Notes under the pieces: generated by a model
Told to the model about the DNA's origin: nothing
Seen by the model: only the letters and a program-made list of their open reading frames with translations
The model's database searches: none
Program-made: the position numbers and the translations under genes
Origin: Pectinatus sp.
Lineage (GTDB): Bacteria; Bacillota; Negativicutes; Selenomonadales; Selenomonadaceae
DNA: 18,442 bases
Assembly (NCBI GenBank): GCA_020025075.1
Contig: JAHHSR010000028.1
Coordinates: 1 to 18,442 of the forward strand
Direction of reading: 5' to 3'
In this document: positions 1 to 7,361 of the stretch, one piece after another
Position numbering within the stretch: the stretch's first letter is position 1
How the letters are laid out: each line of letters begins with the position of its first letter

Positions 1-335
1 AGCACAGACTATATCTTATCCTTCAGCTTTACCTGCTAAGGCCTCATCCACTTCCACAGCCAATCGCTTGCTGCGTACTCCCCTCGGGAGGGATAGTCGT
101 TGAAGTTTCTCCTGTTCGGAGCTTACCTGCTGATTGCCCAATCTCTTGCATTTTCTGCCCTCACGATTACCTTTATTTCAAGATTGCGTTGTGGCTGCAA
201 GAGCTCTAAGAGGTTTCCAGCAATTCAGACGCTGTCCGGTACGGCCTCTTATCCGTATCTACATATATATTTTTATATATGCTGACTATTGCTCGCTTTA
301 CTCAATAGCTGATGCTATGCACAAAGCTCGCTCCA
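1..335 (-). ncRNA. Group I self-splicing intron (5' portion with complete catalytic core; 3' end outside window) inside nfo
   Basis: Read on the minus strand, this stretch has the conserved group I elements in order. P1 is exon TTGAT (340-336) paired with guide GTCAG (286-282), ending in the expected U.G at the splice site. The P1 extension folds as GCTTT/AAAGC (327-323 with 299-295) over ATAGC/GCTAT (318-314 with 309-305). P2 is a perfect 8-bp hairpin at 281-262. P element AATTGCTGGAAAC (225-213) and Q element AATCAGCAGGTAAGC (135-121) form P4 (GCTG/CAGC). P5 is CTCTTGCA/TGCAAGAG (203-196 with 150-143). R element TTCAACGACTATCCC is followed by a GGGAG hairpin, and S element AAGATATAGTC lies at 17-7. 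P7 GACTAT (98-93) pairs perfectly with ATAGTC (12-7). A P8 hairpin lies between them. R, its hairpin and S closely resemble the phage T4 td (IA-type) intron as I remember it. No homing-endonuclease ORF is seen here. P3 is only tentative. P9 and the 3' splice site lie left of position 1. Confidence 0.85.
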
Positions 336-872
336 ATCAAAGCAGATGCCAATTTTATCTTTGAGCACAACCAAGCCCATAATTCGGCGCAGCTGCTCAA
401 AACGGCAGCCCACTTCCATTCCCTTGCCGGCCATTGTCTCCAAGAGCACCATGGTCTTTTGCTCAGGACGCAAGATTTCGTTGAGGCATTGGGCAATGAG
501 TCTTTCCCCTGCTTCATAGCCCTGACGCAGATGATTGCCGGGATGAAAATTATAGTAATTGCCGGGCAAATACTCCATGCGTTCCAAATCGCCACGCAAG
601 ACATCGCGAGCAAAACGGCGCGTATCTTCCTTATCAGAGGCTGCATTAACTGTATACGGTGCATGGGCGACGAGCTTTCCCATATCATTTTCTTTGAGAT
701 AAAAAGCAAAACCTGCCATATCTTCTTTATCCAGAGCTTTTGCCTGACCACCGCGCGGATTGCGCAAAAAAAACGAACAGGTATTTGCTCCCAAAGCGGT
801 CATGTGTTTTCCCAGTGCCAAAAAGCCTTTTGACGATGAGAGATGACAGCCAATAGCAAGTTCTTCTTTCAT
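336..872 (-). CDS. nfo: Endonuclease IV (AP endonuclease, Nfo), exon 1, codons 1-179, interrupted by group I intron
   Basis: This is the N-terminal 179 codons of endonuclease IV, a zinc-dependent enzyme that cuts the backbone 5' of abasic sites in base-excision repair. Family ligand motifs are visible: VAHAPY (His70), NFHPG (His110), LLETMAGKG (Glu145) and GICFD (Asp179), nearly the same numbering as the E. coli ligands His69, His109, Glu145 and Asp179. The family continues D-T-C-H, with His182 also a ligand. Here the frame continues W-S-E-L-C-A and stops at 315, giving an inactive 185-residue product if unspliced. The break falls exactly between codons (phase 0) at the group I 5' splice site. 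The ATG at 872-870 overlaps the stop of the upstream PHP gene (ATGA), so translation is probably coupled. Exon 2 lies outside the window, so splicing to a complete enzyme is inferred. Confidence 0.88.
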
Positions 873-1732
873 CTTTTCTTTCCTTTCTTGATTGCCGCCA
901 AAAACGCATACGGCACAGAAAGATTTCCCTCATAACCAGAGCCAAGCTCTATGCCCGGCCTATTTTTACCGTGAAAATCACTGCCGCCCGTTGCCAAAAG
1001 GTCATATCTTTCAATCATCTGCGCAGCAAAAGCAGCATCATCTTCACTATAACTTGGATAATAGCGCTCCATAGCGTCTAGCCCCCGGCTCACCAAATCA
1101 CCGATGGCCATTTCCTGTTCCTCGCGATTAAGGCCTTTAAGGCCAATCCGCTTGTGGAAATGCGCCAGAGAAATAATGCCGCCTGCACCGTGCACGCCTT
1201 CAGAAAGCTCGTCAATGCTTATATTCTTATCCGCACCGAGCTCATCTAAAGCTGGCGTTAAATATTTATCCCATACCGATTGCACTTTTTCTTCAATATT
1301 TAAGCTGACGAGATAGCGCATAATCGCATAGCGTTCTATGCCGCAGCCGGGGTAGACAAATTTTTCTACTTCTCCTTTAGAAATATCAATTCCCTTTTTC
1401 CGAATGAGTTCAATCACTTCATCGGCCATCGCTTCTTTTTGCCTTCTTATCTTGCGATAAAGTGCCTGAAAAGAAGGAGCCTCTGACTCAAAGCACAAGG
1501 ATACGACATGTATTTTCCTTCCTTTATAATCAACCGAGGCTTCCATGCCATTAATAAACTCTATATCTTCCTCCCGTGCCGCCTTTCTTGCTGCTGCAAG
1601 ACCGCTTATCGTGTCATGGTCGGTAAGGGCGAAAGCTAAAAGCCCCCTTTTTTTGGCCAAAGAAACAAGTTCTGCCGGAGAAAAGGTGCCATCAGACATC
1701 GTAGAATGAACATGCAAGTCAATTTTTTCCAT
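869..1732 (-). CDS. PHP-domain metal-dependent phosphoesterase (YciV/RNase AM-like)
   Basis: A 287-residue PHP (polymerase and histidinol phosphatase) hydrolase. The metal-binding motifs run in order: DLHVHS (His7, His9), SDGT (Asp14), TDHD (His39), NGMEAS (Glu64), SLAHFH and GSDFHG near the C terminus. Family members related to E. coli YciV (RNase AM) hydrolyse nucleoside 3',5'-bisphosphates or the 5' ends of short RNA; the exact substrate here is inferred, not visible. I chose the ATG at 1732-1730 because AAGGGG stands just upstream at good spacing and the HxH motif sits at the usual distance. A further 22 upstream codons are open but overlap uvrC. The gene lies 22 nt after uvrC and overlaps nfo by 4 nt, so it is the middle gene of a three-gene repair operon. 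A role in processing nucleotides or ends released by repair is plausible but unproven. Confidence 0.85.
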   Translation of the reverse strand: MEKIDLHVHSTMSDGTFSPAELVSLAKKRGLLAFALTDHDTISGLAAARKAAREEDIEFINGMEASVDYKGRKIHVVSLCFESEAPSFQALYRKIRRQKEAMADEVIELIRKKGIDISKGEVEKFVYPGCGIERYAIMRYLVSLNIEEKVQSVWDKYLTPALDELGADKNISIDELSEGVHGAGGIISLAHFHKRIGLKGLNREEQEMAIGDLVSRGLDAMERYYPSYSEDDAAFAAQMIERYDLLATGGSDFHGKNRPGIELGSGYEGNLSVPYAFLAAIKKGKKR

Positions 1733-1754
1733 ATTACCCCTTCTTTCTCTTATA

Positions 1755-3575
1755 TTAGTGTGCAGCCTTTTGCGCTGCAAAAAAATTGTAAACAGCATTT
1801 GCCGCAGCTTTCGTCATTGCCGGAACTACTGCAAGCTGCTCGCAAGAAGCCGCTTTGATAGCTTCAAGGCTGCCAAAAAAATCCCAAAGCGCCTTGCGCC
1901 TTTTCGGTCCAATGCCTTCAATATGGTCTAAGATAGAAACAAGATTTCGCCGATTGCGCAGTTTGCGATGATACGTTATCGCAAAGCGATGCGCCTCATC
2001 GCGGATGCGCTGCACGAGATAAAGGGCACCGCTGCCGCGTGGCAAAATCACGGGGTCGCTCTCCCCTTCCTTAAAAATATATTCAAACTGCTTGGCAAGC
2101 CCGACAACCGGCACAGAAAAATGGCCTGCACCGCGAATGATTTTAAGGGCAGCGCTAAGCTGGCCCTTGCCGCCATCAATGATGATAAGGTCTGGCAGCG
2201 ACCATTTTTCCTTGACATAGCGACGCTGCGTTACCTCTTGCATTGACAAAAAGTCATCGGGCTTTCCCTCTGTCGCAATGAGCTTAAAACGGCGATAATC
2301 AGATTTTTTTGCCTTGCCATCTTCAAAAACGACCATCGAAGCCACCGTCTCGGAGCCTTGAATATGAGATATATCAAAGCATTCCATGCGGCGCGGCGCC
2401 TTTTCAAGGCCCAGGTATTCGCCAAGCTGCACCATGGCCCGCTTTAAATCCTGCTCTTTTTCTTCAGCCCGGTTTTGCAAATCGCTTAGGTATTTTTGGG
2501 CGTTTTCTTCGGCAAATTTTACTAAATCACGCTTCATGCCGCGCTGCGGCACCAAAAGCTTCACTTTTTTATCATAAGTCCTAGCTAGCCATTTTTCAAG
2601 AAGCGCACCTTCTTTTAAGGCAAAAGGAAGCAAGATACTGTCTGGACACGATGCCGCACATTCGTAATACTGTTTAAAAAATGCCGTAAGCACCGCCTCA
2701 TCCGCTTCATCAGATGCATTTTCCAATAAATAGTGGCTGCGCCCCAGCATTTTCCCCTGTCGAACGTAAAAAACCTGCACGCATAGGCCAATATCTGAAC
2801 GAGAAAGGCCAATGATGTCCTTATCCTCTTTTTCCGCCAAAAACATCTTTTGCTTCTCCACCGTCTTTTTGACAGCGACTAATTGGTCGCGCAAAAGTGC
2901 CGCCCGCTCAAAATCGAGTACCTCGGCCGCTTTCTCCATTTGCCTTTTAAGGCGTTTTTCGACAGCCTCGCTTTTTCCTTCCAAAAACATGATGACCGTA
3001 TCAATCATCTTTTTATACTCTTTTTCGCCCACCTTGCCAGCGCACGGCGCCAAACAGCGCTTAATATGATATTCAAGACAGGGACGCGAGACATTCATAT
3101 TCTTACAGGTACGCAAGCAAAAAGTGCGCTGCATAAGGCGCATGCTCTCTTTGGCGGCACCGGCATTGGCATAAGGGCCAAAGTAGCGCGCGCCGTCATT
3201 TAAGACGCGATGCGTCATAAAAAGGCGCGGATAGACCTCGTTTACCGTTACCTTAATATATGGATATGATTTATCGTCCTTGAGACTGATATTGTACTTG
3301 GGGTGATGTTTTTTTATCAGATTGCACTCTAAGATTAGTGCTTCAAGCTCTGACCCTGTAATAATCGTCTCGAAGTCAGCAATATGATTGACCATCGAAA
3401 TGACCTTCGGGCTATGGTTCTTATTGCTCTGAAAATATTGCCTGACCCTATTTTTAAGCACAATGGCCTTGCCGACATAGATAATCTTGCCCTTTATATC
3501 GCGCATGATATAAACGCCGGGCTTTTCGGGCAGACAGCGCAGCTTCTGGGCCAATAGTTCATTCACATCAATCAC
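1755..3575 (-). CDS. uvrC: Excinuclease ABC subunit C (UvrC)
   Basis: UvrC (606 residues) makes both incisions around a bulky DNA lesion once UvrA and UvrB have marked it. The N-terminal GIY-YIG nuclease is seen as GVYIM (20-24) and YVGKA (33-37), for the 3' cut. A central UVR motif (KAAEVLDFERAALLRDQL) contacts UvrB. The C-terminal RNase H-like nuclease, for the 5' cut, shows FDISHIQG (about residue 400), IIDGGKGQL (about 465) and DEAHRFAITYH (about 527). A helix-hairpin-helix DNA-binding tail (IEGIGPKRRKAL) ends the protein. Length and domain order are normal for the family. The ATG at 3575-3573 has GAGGTG just upstream. It is the first gene of the uvrC-PHP-nfo operon, divergent from map across 163 nt; uvrB and uvrA lie about 5 kb away on the other strand. 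Confidence 0.97.
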   Translation of the reverse strand: MIDVNELLAQKLRCLPEKPGVYIMRDIKGKIIYVGKAIVLKNRVRQYFQSNKNHSPKVISMVNHIADFETIITGSELEALILECNLIKKHHPKYNISLKDDKSYPYIKVTVNEVYPRLFMTHRVLNDGARYFGPYANAGAAKESMRLMQRTFCLRTCKNMNVSRPCLEYHIKRCLAPCAGKVGEKEYKKMIDTVIMFLEGKSEAVEKRLKRQMEKAAEVLDFERAALLRDQLVAVKKTVEKQKMFLAEKEDKDIIGLSRSDIGLCVQVFYVRQGKMLGRSHYLLENASDEADEAVLTAFFKQYYECAASCPDSILLPFALKEGALLEKWLARTYDKKVKLLVPQRGMKRDLVKFAEENAQKYLSDLQNRAEEKEQDLKRAMVQLGEYLGLEKAPRRMECFDISHIQGSETVASMVVFEDGKAKKSDYRRFKLIATEGKPDDFLSMQEVTQRRYVKEKWSLPDLIIIDGGKGQLSAALKIIRGAGHFSVPVVGLAKQFEYIFKEGESDPVILPRGSGALYLVQRIRDEAHRFAITYHRKLRNRRNLVSILDHIEGIGPKRRKALWDFFGSLEAIKAASCEQLAVVPAMTKAAANAVYNFFAAQKAAH

Positions 3576-3738
3576 CTCTAACTTTCCAGGCTCTTATCAT
3601 ACGCCTTTTGCCACAGAAAAAAAAGTCTTGTCCTCGGCAAATCACTCTAAAAAAAGGATTATTTGCCCTAAAATAGAAATATAATAAGTTATGGATATAA
3701 ATTTTAGAAAACTTTATTGGATTTGGAGGAAAAGCATC
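3576..3738. promoter_or_regulatory. Divergent intergenic region between uvrC and map
   Basis: This 163-nt AT-rich region should hold promoters for both directions. For map, a TATAAT stands at 3680-3685 but without a convincing -35 box. For uvrC, a TATGAT (minus strand, 3601-3596) is the best -10 candidate, again with a poor -35. The map SD GGAGG lies at 3726-3730. I see no LexA-type palindrome here. Promoter assignments are weak. Confidence 0.35.
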
Positions 3739-4611
3739 GTGAACAGAAATGAACCTTGCTGGTGCGGCAGCGGCCAAAAATATAAGCGTTGCCATCTAGA
3801 CTTTGATGAAAAAATTGCTGCTTTCCCAATTGATTATAAAAAAGACCAGTGCCGTCCGCCGCATGAAATAATCAAGACTCCTGCCGACATTGAAGGCATA
3901 AAAAAAGCGGGGGTCATAAATGACGGTGCCCTCGACCTCATCGCCCAAAATATCAAGGCGGGCATGGATACTCTTACCCTGAATGACATGGCTGATGCTT
4001 TCATTACCAAGCATGGCGGCATTCCCGCTTGCCTCAACTATGAAGGCTATCCCAAGAGTATCTGCATCTCTATAAACAATGTCGTCTGTCATGGCATTCC
4101 CTCTAAAGACACCATTTTAAAAGACGGCGATATTGTCAATGTCGACATAACGACAATTTTTAATGGTTACTTTGCTGACGCTTCGCGCATGTTCATGATT
4201 GGCAATGTCTCGCCCGAGACCAAAAAGCTCGTTGAAGTGACGCGCGAATGTATGGAACTTGGCATTGCCGCCGTAAAACCTTGGCATTTTCTCGGTGATG
4301 TCGGCGCAGCAATAGAAAAACACGCCCACCAAAATGACTATTCCGTCGTTACAGCCTTAGGCGGACACGGCGTGGGCAAACAATTCCACGAAGAACCCTT
4401 CGTCAACCATACCGGCAAGAAAGATACGGGCATGCTCCTTGTACCTGGCATGGTCTTTACGGTAGAGCCAATGATTAATATGGGTTCTTATGATGTCTTT
4501 ATTGATGCTGATGACGGCTGGACCGTCTACACTAAAGACGGCTCTTTATCCGCCCAGTGGGAAAAGACCATCTTGGTCACAGATACCGGCATCGAAGTCT
4601 TGGCTAAATAG
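3739..4611 (+). CDS. map: Type I methionine aminopeptidase with N-terminal SEC-C zinc motif
   Basis: A 290-residue methionine aminopeptidase, which removes the initiator Met from nascent proteins. Residues 7-19 form a SEC-C motif (CWCGSGQKYKRCH), the small zinc-binding module also found at the SecA C terminus; in some MetAPs it is an N-terminal extension thought to aid ribosome contact. The catalytic pita-bread fold follows, with all metal ligands visible: Asp136 (NVDIT), Asp147 (FADAS), His210 (GGHGVG), Glu243 (FTVEP) and Glu275 (QWEKT), plus substrate His118 (VCHGIP). I chose GTG at 3739 because GGAGG precedes it by 8 nt and the SEC-C motif then sits at the very N terminus. An in-frame ATG 48 nt upstream has no SD. 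The gene lies 18 nt upstream of ftsE, so cotranscription with the division genes is likely. Confidence 0.95.
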   Translation: MNRNEPCWCGSGQKYKRCHLDFDEKIAAFPIDYKKDQCRPPHEIIKTPADIEGIKKAGVINDGALDLIAQNIKAGMDTLTLNDMADAFITKHGGIPACLNYEGYPKSICISINNVVCHGIPSKDTILKDGDIVNVDITTIFNGYFADASRMFMIGNVSPETKKLVEVTRECMELGIAAVKPWHFLGDVGAAIEKHAHQNDYSVVTALGGHGVGKQFHEEPFVNHTGKKDTGMLLVPGMVFTVEPMINMGSYDVFIDADDGWTVYTKDGSLSAQWEKTILVTDTGIEVLAK

Positions 4612-4629
4612 GCATCTGAAAGGATTTTT

Positions 4630-5337
4630 ATGGCTAACGAGCAAAAAGCATCCATCATCAAAATGAACCGCGTCTGCAAGACATATGAAAACGGTACGAT
4701 TGCACTAGAAAATATCAATGTAGATATTAAGCGCGGCGAATTTGTCTTCATCGTCGGCAGCAGCGGCTCCGGCAAATCGACCTTTATCCGCTTGCTGCTG
4801 CGCGAAGTAATTCCCAACGCCGGCACCTTACTCGTCAACGGCTACAATGTCGAAAAAATGCAGCGCGGACAAATTCCCTACCTGCGACGCAGTTTAGGCG
4901 TTATCTTTCAGGATTATCGCCTGCTCCCCAATAAGACCGTCTATGAAAATGTGGCCTTTGCCATGCGAGTCATCGAAGCGCCGCGACGCATCATCTTGCG
5001 GAGCGTCAACAGTGTGCTCGAAGTAGTCGGCCTGCGCGAAAAATACAAATGCTTTCCCCATCAGCTCTCCGGCGGCGAACAGCAGCGCGTGGCTATTGCC
5101 CGCGCCATTGTCAACAATCCCTCTTTGGTCATCGCCGACGAGCCGACTGGCAACCTCGACCCTGAAACATCATGGGGCATTATGGATATTTTTCAGCGCA
5201 TCAATAAATCCGGCACGACAATTGTCATGGCAACGCATGACAAAAACATCGTCGACACCATGCAAAAGCGCGTCATTGCCATTGACAAAGGGCATATTGT
5301 TCGCGACGATTGCTACGGGGGGTATGGTTATCTATGA
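4630..5337 (+). CDS. ftsE: Cell-division ATP-binding protein FtsE
   Basis: This 235-residue ABC ATPase is the cytoplasmic partner of FtsX; together they sit at the division site and activate peptidoglycan hydrolases outside the membrane. Walker A GSSGSGKST is at 43-51, the Q-loop at VIFQDYRLLPN, the signature LSGGEQQR at 146-153, Walker B VIADEP at 167-172 and the H-loop His at 203. The LRRSLGVIFQDYRLL block is typical of FtsE rather than of other small ABC ATPases. AAGGA precedes the ATG. The stop overlaps the ftsX start (ATGA), and an EnvC-like hydrolase follows FtsX, which strengthens the assignment. Confidence 0.96.
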   Translation: MANEQKASIIKMNRVCKTYENGTIALENINVDIKRGEFVFIVGSSGSGKSTFIRLLLREVIPNAGTLLVNGYNVEKMQRGQIPYLRRSLGVIFQDYRLLPNKTVYENVAFAMRVIEAPRRIILRSVNSVLEVVGLREKYKCFPHQLSGGEQQRVAIARAIVNNPSLVIADEPTGNLDPETSWGIMDIFQRINKSGTTIVMATHDKNIVDTMQKRVIAIDKGHIVRDDCYGGYGYL

Positions 5338-6221
5338 ATTATCAGACAGTTGAATATTTTATCCGCGAGGTAATGCTCTCATTTAAGCGCAACAATTGGA
5401 TGGCGCTTGCCTCTGTGCTCACCGTAACAATTTCCCTTTTTATCCTCGGCATGTTTTTCATCATTATCTTAAATCTTAATCAGATGGCCTCTAACCTCGA
5501 ATCGCAAGTCCAGATAAGCGTTTATCTAAAAAATGGCCTATCGCAAAAGGAAACGCAGGCGCTAGGCAAAAAAATTGCTGCTTTAAATGGCATTGAGACA
5601 GTAAAATACGTCTCCAAAGCGCAAGCAATGGAACGCTTTCAAAAACAGCTTGGCGACCAAAAATACCTTTTGACAGCACTTGATAATACCAATCCCCTGC
5701 CAGACTCTTTTGAAATTACGGTAGAAAATCCCAATACGGTAAAGGATATTGCCGAAAAAATCCAATCTTTTTCCGGCGTCGATACAGCTGTATTCGCTCA
5801 AGATGTCGTTGAACACCTCTTTGACATTGCGCGCATGATTCGCATCATCGGCTTTTCCATCATGGCCGTATTGGCAGGAGCGACAATTTTCATCATTTCT
5901 AACACTATTCGGCTGACTGTCTTTGCAAGGAGAAGGGAAATAGCCATCATGAAATACGTCGGCGCTACCGACTGGTTTATCCGCTGGCCTTTTTTGCTAG
6001 AAGGGGTGCTCTTGGGCTTTATTGGCGGCATTATTGCAGCTTTTCTGCTCAATATAACGTATACAGCCCTAACGGAAAAAATCTACCACACCATCGCCTT
6101 TTTCCCGCTTATTGCCCTTTACCCGTTTTTGCATTACGTTGCCTTGAGCACAATCTTGAGCGGCATTGCCATTGGCGCTTTGGGAAGCACAATTTCTATT
6201 AAGCGCTTTTTAAAAGTGTAG
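5334..6221 (+). CDS. ftsX: Cell-division membrane protein FtsX
   Basis: A 295-residue FtsX-type permease-like protein that carries the ATP signal from FtsE across the membrane to a periplasmic or cell-wall hydrolase activator. One N-terminal membrane helix (about residues 19-46) is followed by an extracellular domain (about 47-165) and three C-terminal helices, with the cytoplasmic loop ARRREIAIMKYVGATDWFIR typical of the family. I chose the ATG at 5334 (MNYQTVEYF) because it overlaps the ftsE stop. An ATG 24 nt upstream would lie inside ftsE and adds residues unlike the family. The next gene encodes a coiled-coil M23 peptidase, the usual type of FtsX partner. Confidence 0.95.
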   Translation: MNYQTVEYFIREVMLSFKRNNWMALASVLTVTISLFILGMFFIIILNLNQMASNLESQVQISVYLKNGLSQKETQALGKKIAALNGIETVKYVSKAQAMERFQKQLGDQKYLLTALDNTNPLPDSFEITVENPNTVKDIAEKIQSFSGVDTAVFAQDVVEHLFDIARMIRIIGFSIMAVLAGATIFIISNTIRLTVFARRREIAIMKYVGATDWFIRWPFLLEGVLLGFIGGIIAAFLLNITYTALTEKIYHTIAFFPLIALYPFLHYVALSTILSGIAIGALGSTISIKRFLKV

Positions 6222-6230
6222 GTGCCTGCC

Positions 6231-7352
6231 TTGAAAAAACATCTCTTGCAACTAACAGCGGGTGCCCTGGCCATCCTTTTCGTCTTTGGCACGGTTAATG
6301 CGCAATCTTTGGAGCAAAAACTCAACACGATAAAACATGAGGCTGCTACCAAGCAGGCACAAATTCAAAATGCCAAGCAAAAGGAACAAACCATCTCCGA
6401 ACAGATGCGTACCCTTTCTGAAAATGCCGCCTCAGCGCGAGCAGCATACGATGAAACGAAAAAGCAGCTGGATACGACTAAAGCACAAATCGATAAAAAT
6501 GAGAAACTGCTCCAAAATACACAGGAAAATCTCAAAAAGCGCAAAAAAATTCTTGATGAGCGCGTGCGCTATATCTATATGCACGGTCAAATAAGCTACG
6601 TCGATGTAATCGCTGGCGCGAATAGCTTTTCTGACTTTCTGGCGCGCCTTGACCTTATCAAGCGCATTATTCAGTATGATTACAACCTCATCCATACCGT
6701 TCTTGATGAGCAAAAAACAATTTTAAAAACACAAAAAAGCCTTGAAGCTGACCGGGCCAAACGGGAAAAGCTCGCCTATGAAGCCAAGCAAAAGTACGAC
6801 CTTTTGCAAGAGCAGCAACAGCAAAAAAAGGCTCTTTTAGACAAAATAAAAAGTGACCGTGCGACAGCTGAGCGAGCTTATAGTGAGCTTTTAGCCGCCT
6901 CCAAGCAGGTACAAGAGCTCATCTTAAATTATAATAGCTCCAATTATTCATCTGCTTCTGTCAGCGGCAGCGGTCAGATGATTTGGCCCATCTCCGGCCC
7001 TATCACTTCTCCATTTGGCTGGCGTATGCACCCCATTTACGGGCGGCGCATCTTCCATAGCGGCATTGATATCGGCGGCGAATATGGACTGCCCATTCAT
7101 GCAGCAGCAAGCGGCACGGTAATCTATGCCGGTTGGATTTCTGGCTATGGCAATGCTGTCATCATCAGCCACGGCGGCGGCCTGGAAACGCTATATGGCC
7201 ATAATGAATCGCTTTGCGTTTCACGCGGCCAGCACGTTGCGCAGGGACAAGTTATCGCACATTGCGGCTCAACTGGTAATTCCACCGGACCGCACTGCCA
7301 CTTTGAAGTGAGAAGAAATGGCTCGCCGGTAAATCCGCTCAATTATCTATAA
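6231..7352 (+). CDS. EnvC-like murein hydrolase activator / M23 (LytM) peptidase with coiled coil
   Basis: An exported protein of 373 residues from a TTG start. A signal peptide (MKKHLLQL, hydrophobic core, VNA just before residue 25) is followed by a long Gln/Lys-rich coiled coil (about 25-240) and a C-terminal LytM/M23 domain (about 255-373). Unlike E. coli EnvC, which lost its zinc site, the catalytic motifs look intact: HSGID (His276, Asp280) and GPHCHFE (His355, His357). It may therefore cut peptidoglycan cross-links itself; this is inference. I prefer TTG at 6231 because AGGTG (6220-6224) lies 6 nt upstream; GTG at 6222 directly abuts the ftsX stop and lacks an SD. The coiled coil is the expected contact with the FtsX extracellular loop, as known for EnvC and PcsB. 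Confidence 0.9.
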   Translation: MKKHLLQLTAGALAILFVFGTVNAQSLEQKLNTIKHEAATKQAQIQNAKQKEQTISEQMRTLSENAASARAAYDETKKQLDTTKAQIDKNEKLLQNTQENLKKRKKILDERVRYIYMHGQISYVDVIAGANSFSDFLARLDLIKRIIQYDYNLIHTVLDEQKTILKTQKSLEADRAKREKLAYEAKQKYDLLQEQQQQKKALLDKIKSDRATAERAYSELLAASKQVQELILNYNSSNYSSASVSGSGQMIWPISGPITSPFGWRMHPIYGRRIFHSGIDIGGEYGLPIHAAASGTVIYAGWISGYGNAVIISHGGGLETLYGHNESLCVSRGQHVAQGQVIAHCGSTGNSTGPHCHFEVRRNGSPVNPLNYL

Positions 7353-7361
7353 AAGGAAAAT

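Noticed and set aside
100..364. Plus-strand open frames of 61 and 76 codons across the left edge
   Set aside because: They lie antisense to the group I intron core, have no SD, and their product looks unlike a protein; the intron explains the conservation-like motifs.
315..872. nfo as a simple 185-residue gene or a truncated pseudogene
   Set aside because: The family match ends exactly at the intron 5' splice site in phase 0, and canonical group I elements follow, so a split gene is the better reading, although exon 2 is not visible.
3576..3738. LexA/SOS operator upstream of uvrC, and likewise before uvrB
   Set aside because: No GAAC-N4-GTTC-like or CTG-N10-CAG palindrome is seen in either upstream region; SOS control remains possible with a diverged box.
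6222..6230. GTG at 6222 as the start of the EnvC-like gene
   Set aside because: It directly follows the ftsX stop with no SD; TTG at 6231 has AGGTG at good spacing and gives a cleaner signal peptide.
7126..7342. Open frames in other phases inside the large plus-strand genes, and their counterparts elsewhere
   Set aside because: They overlap well-identified family members, lack SDs and show no recognisable motifs; they are by-products of codon composition.
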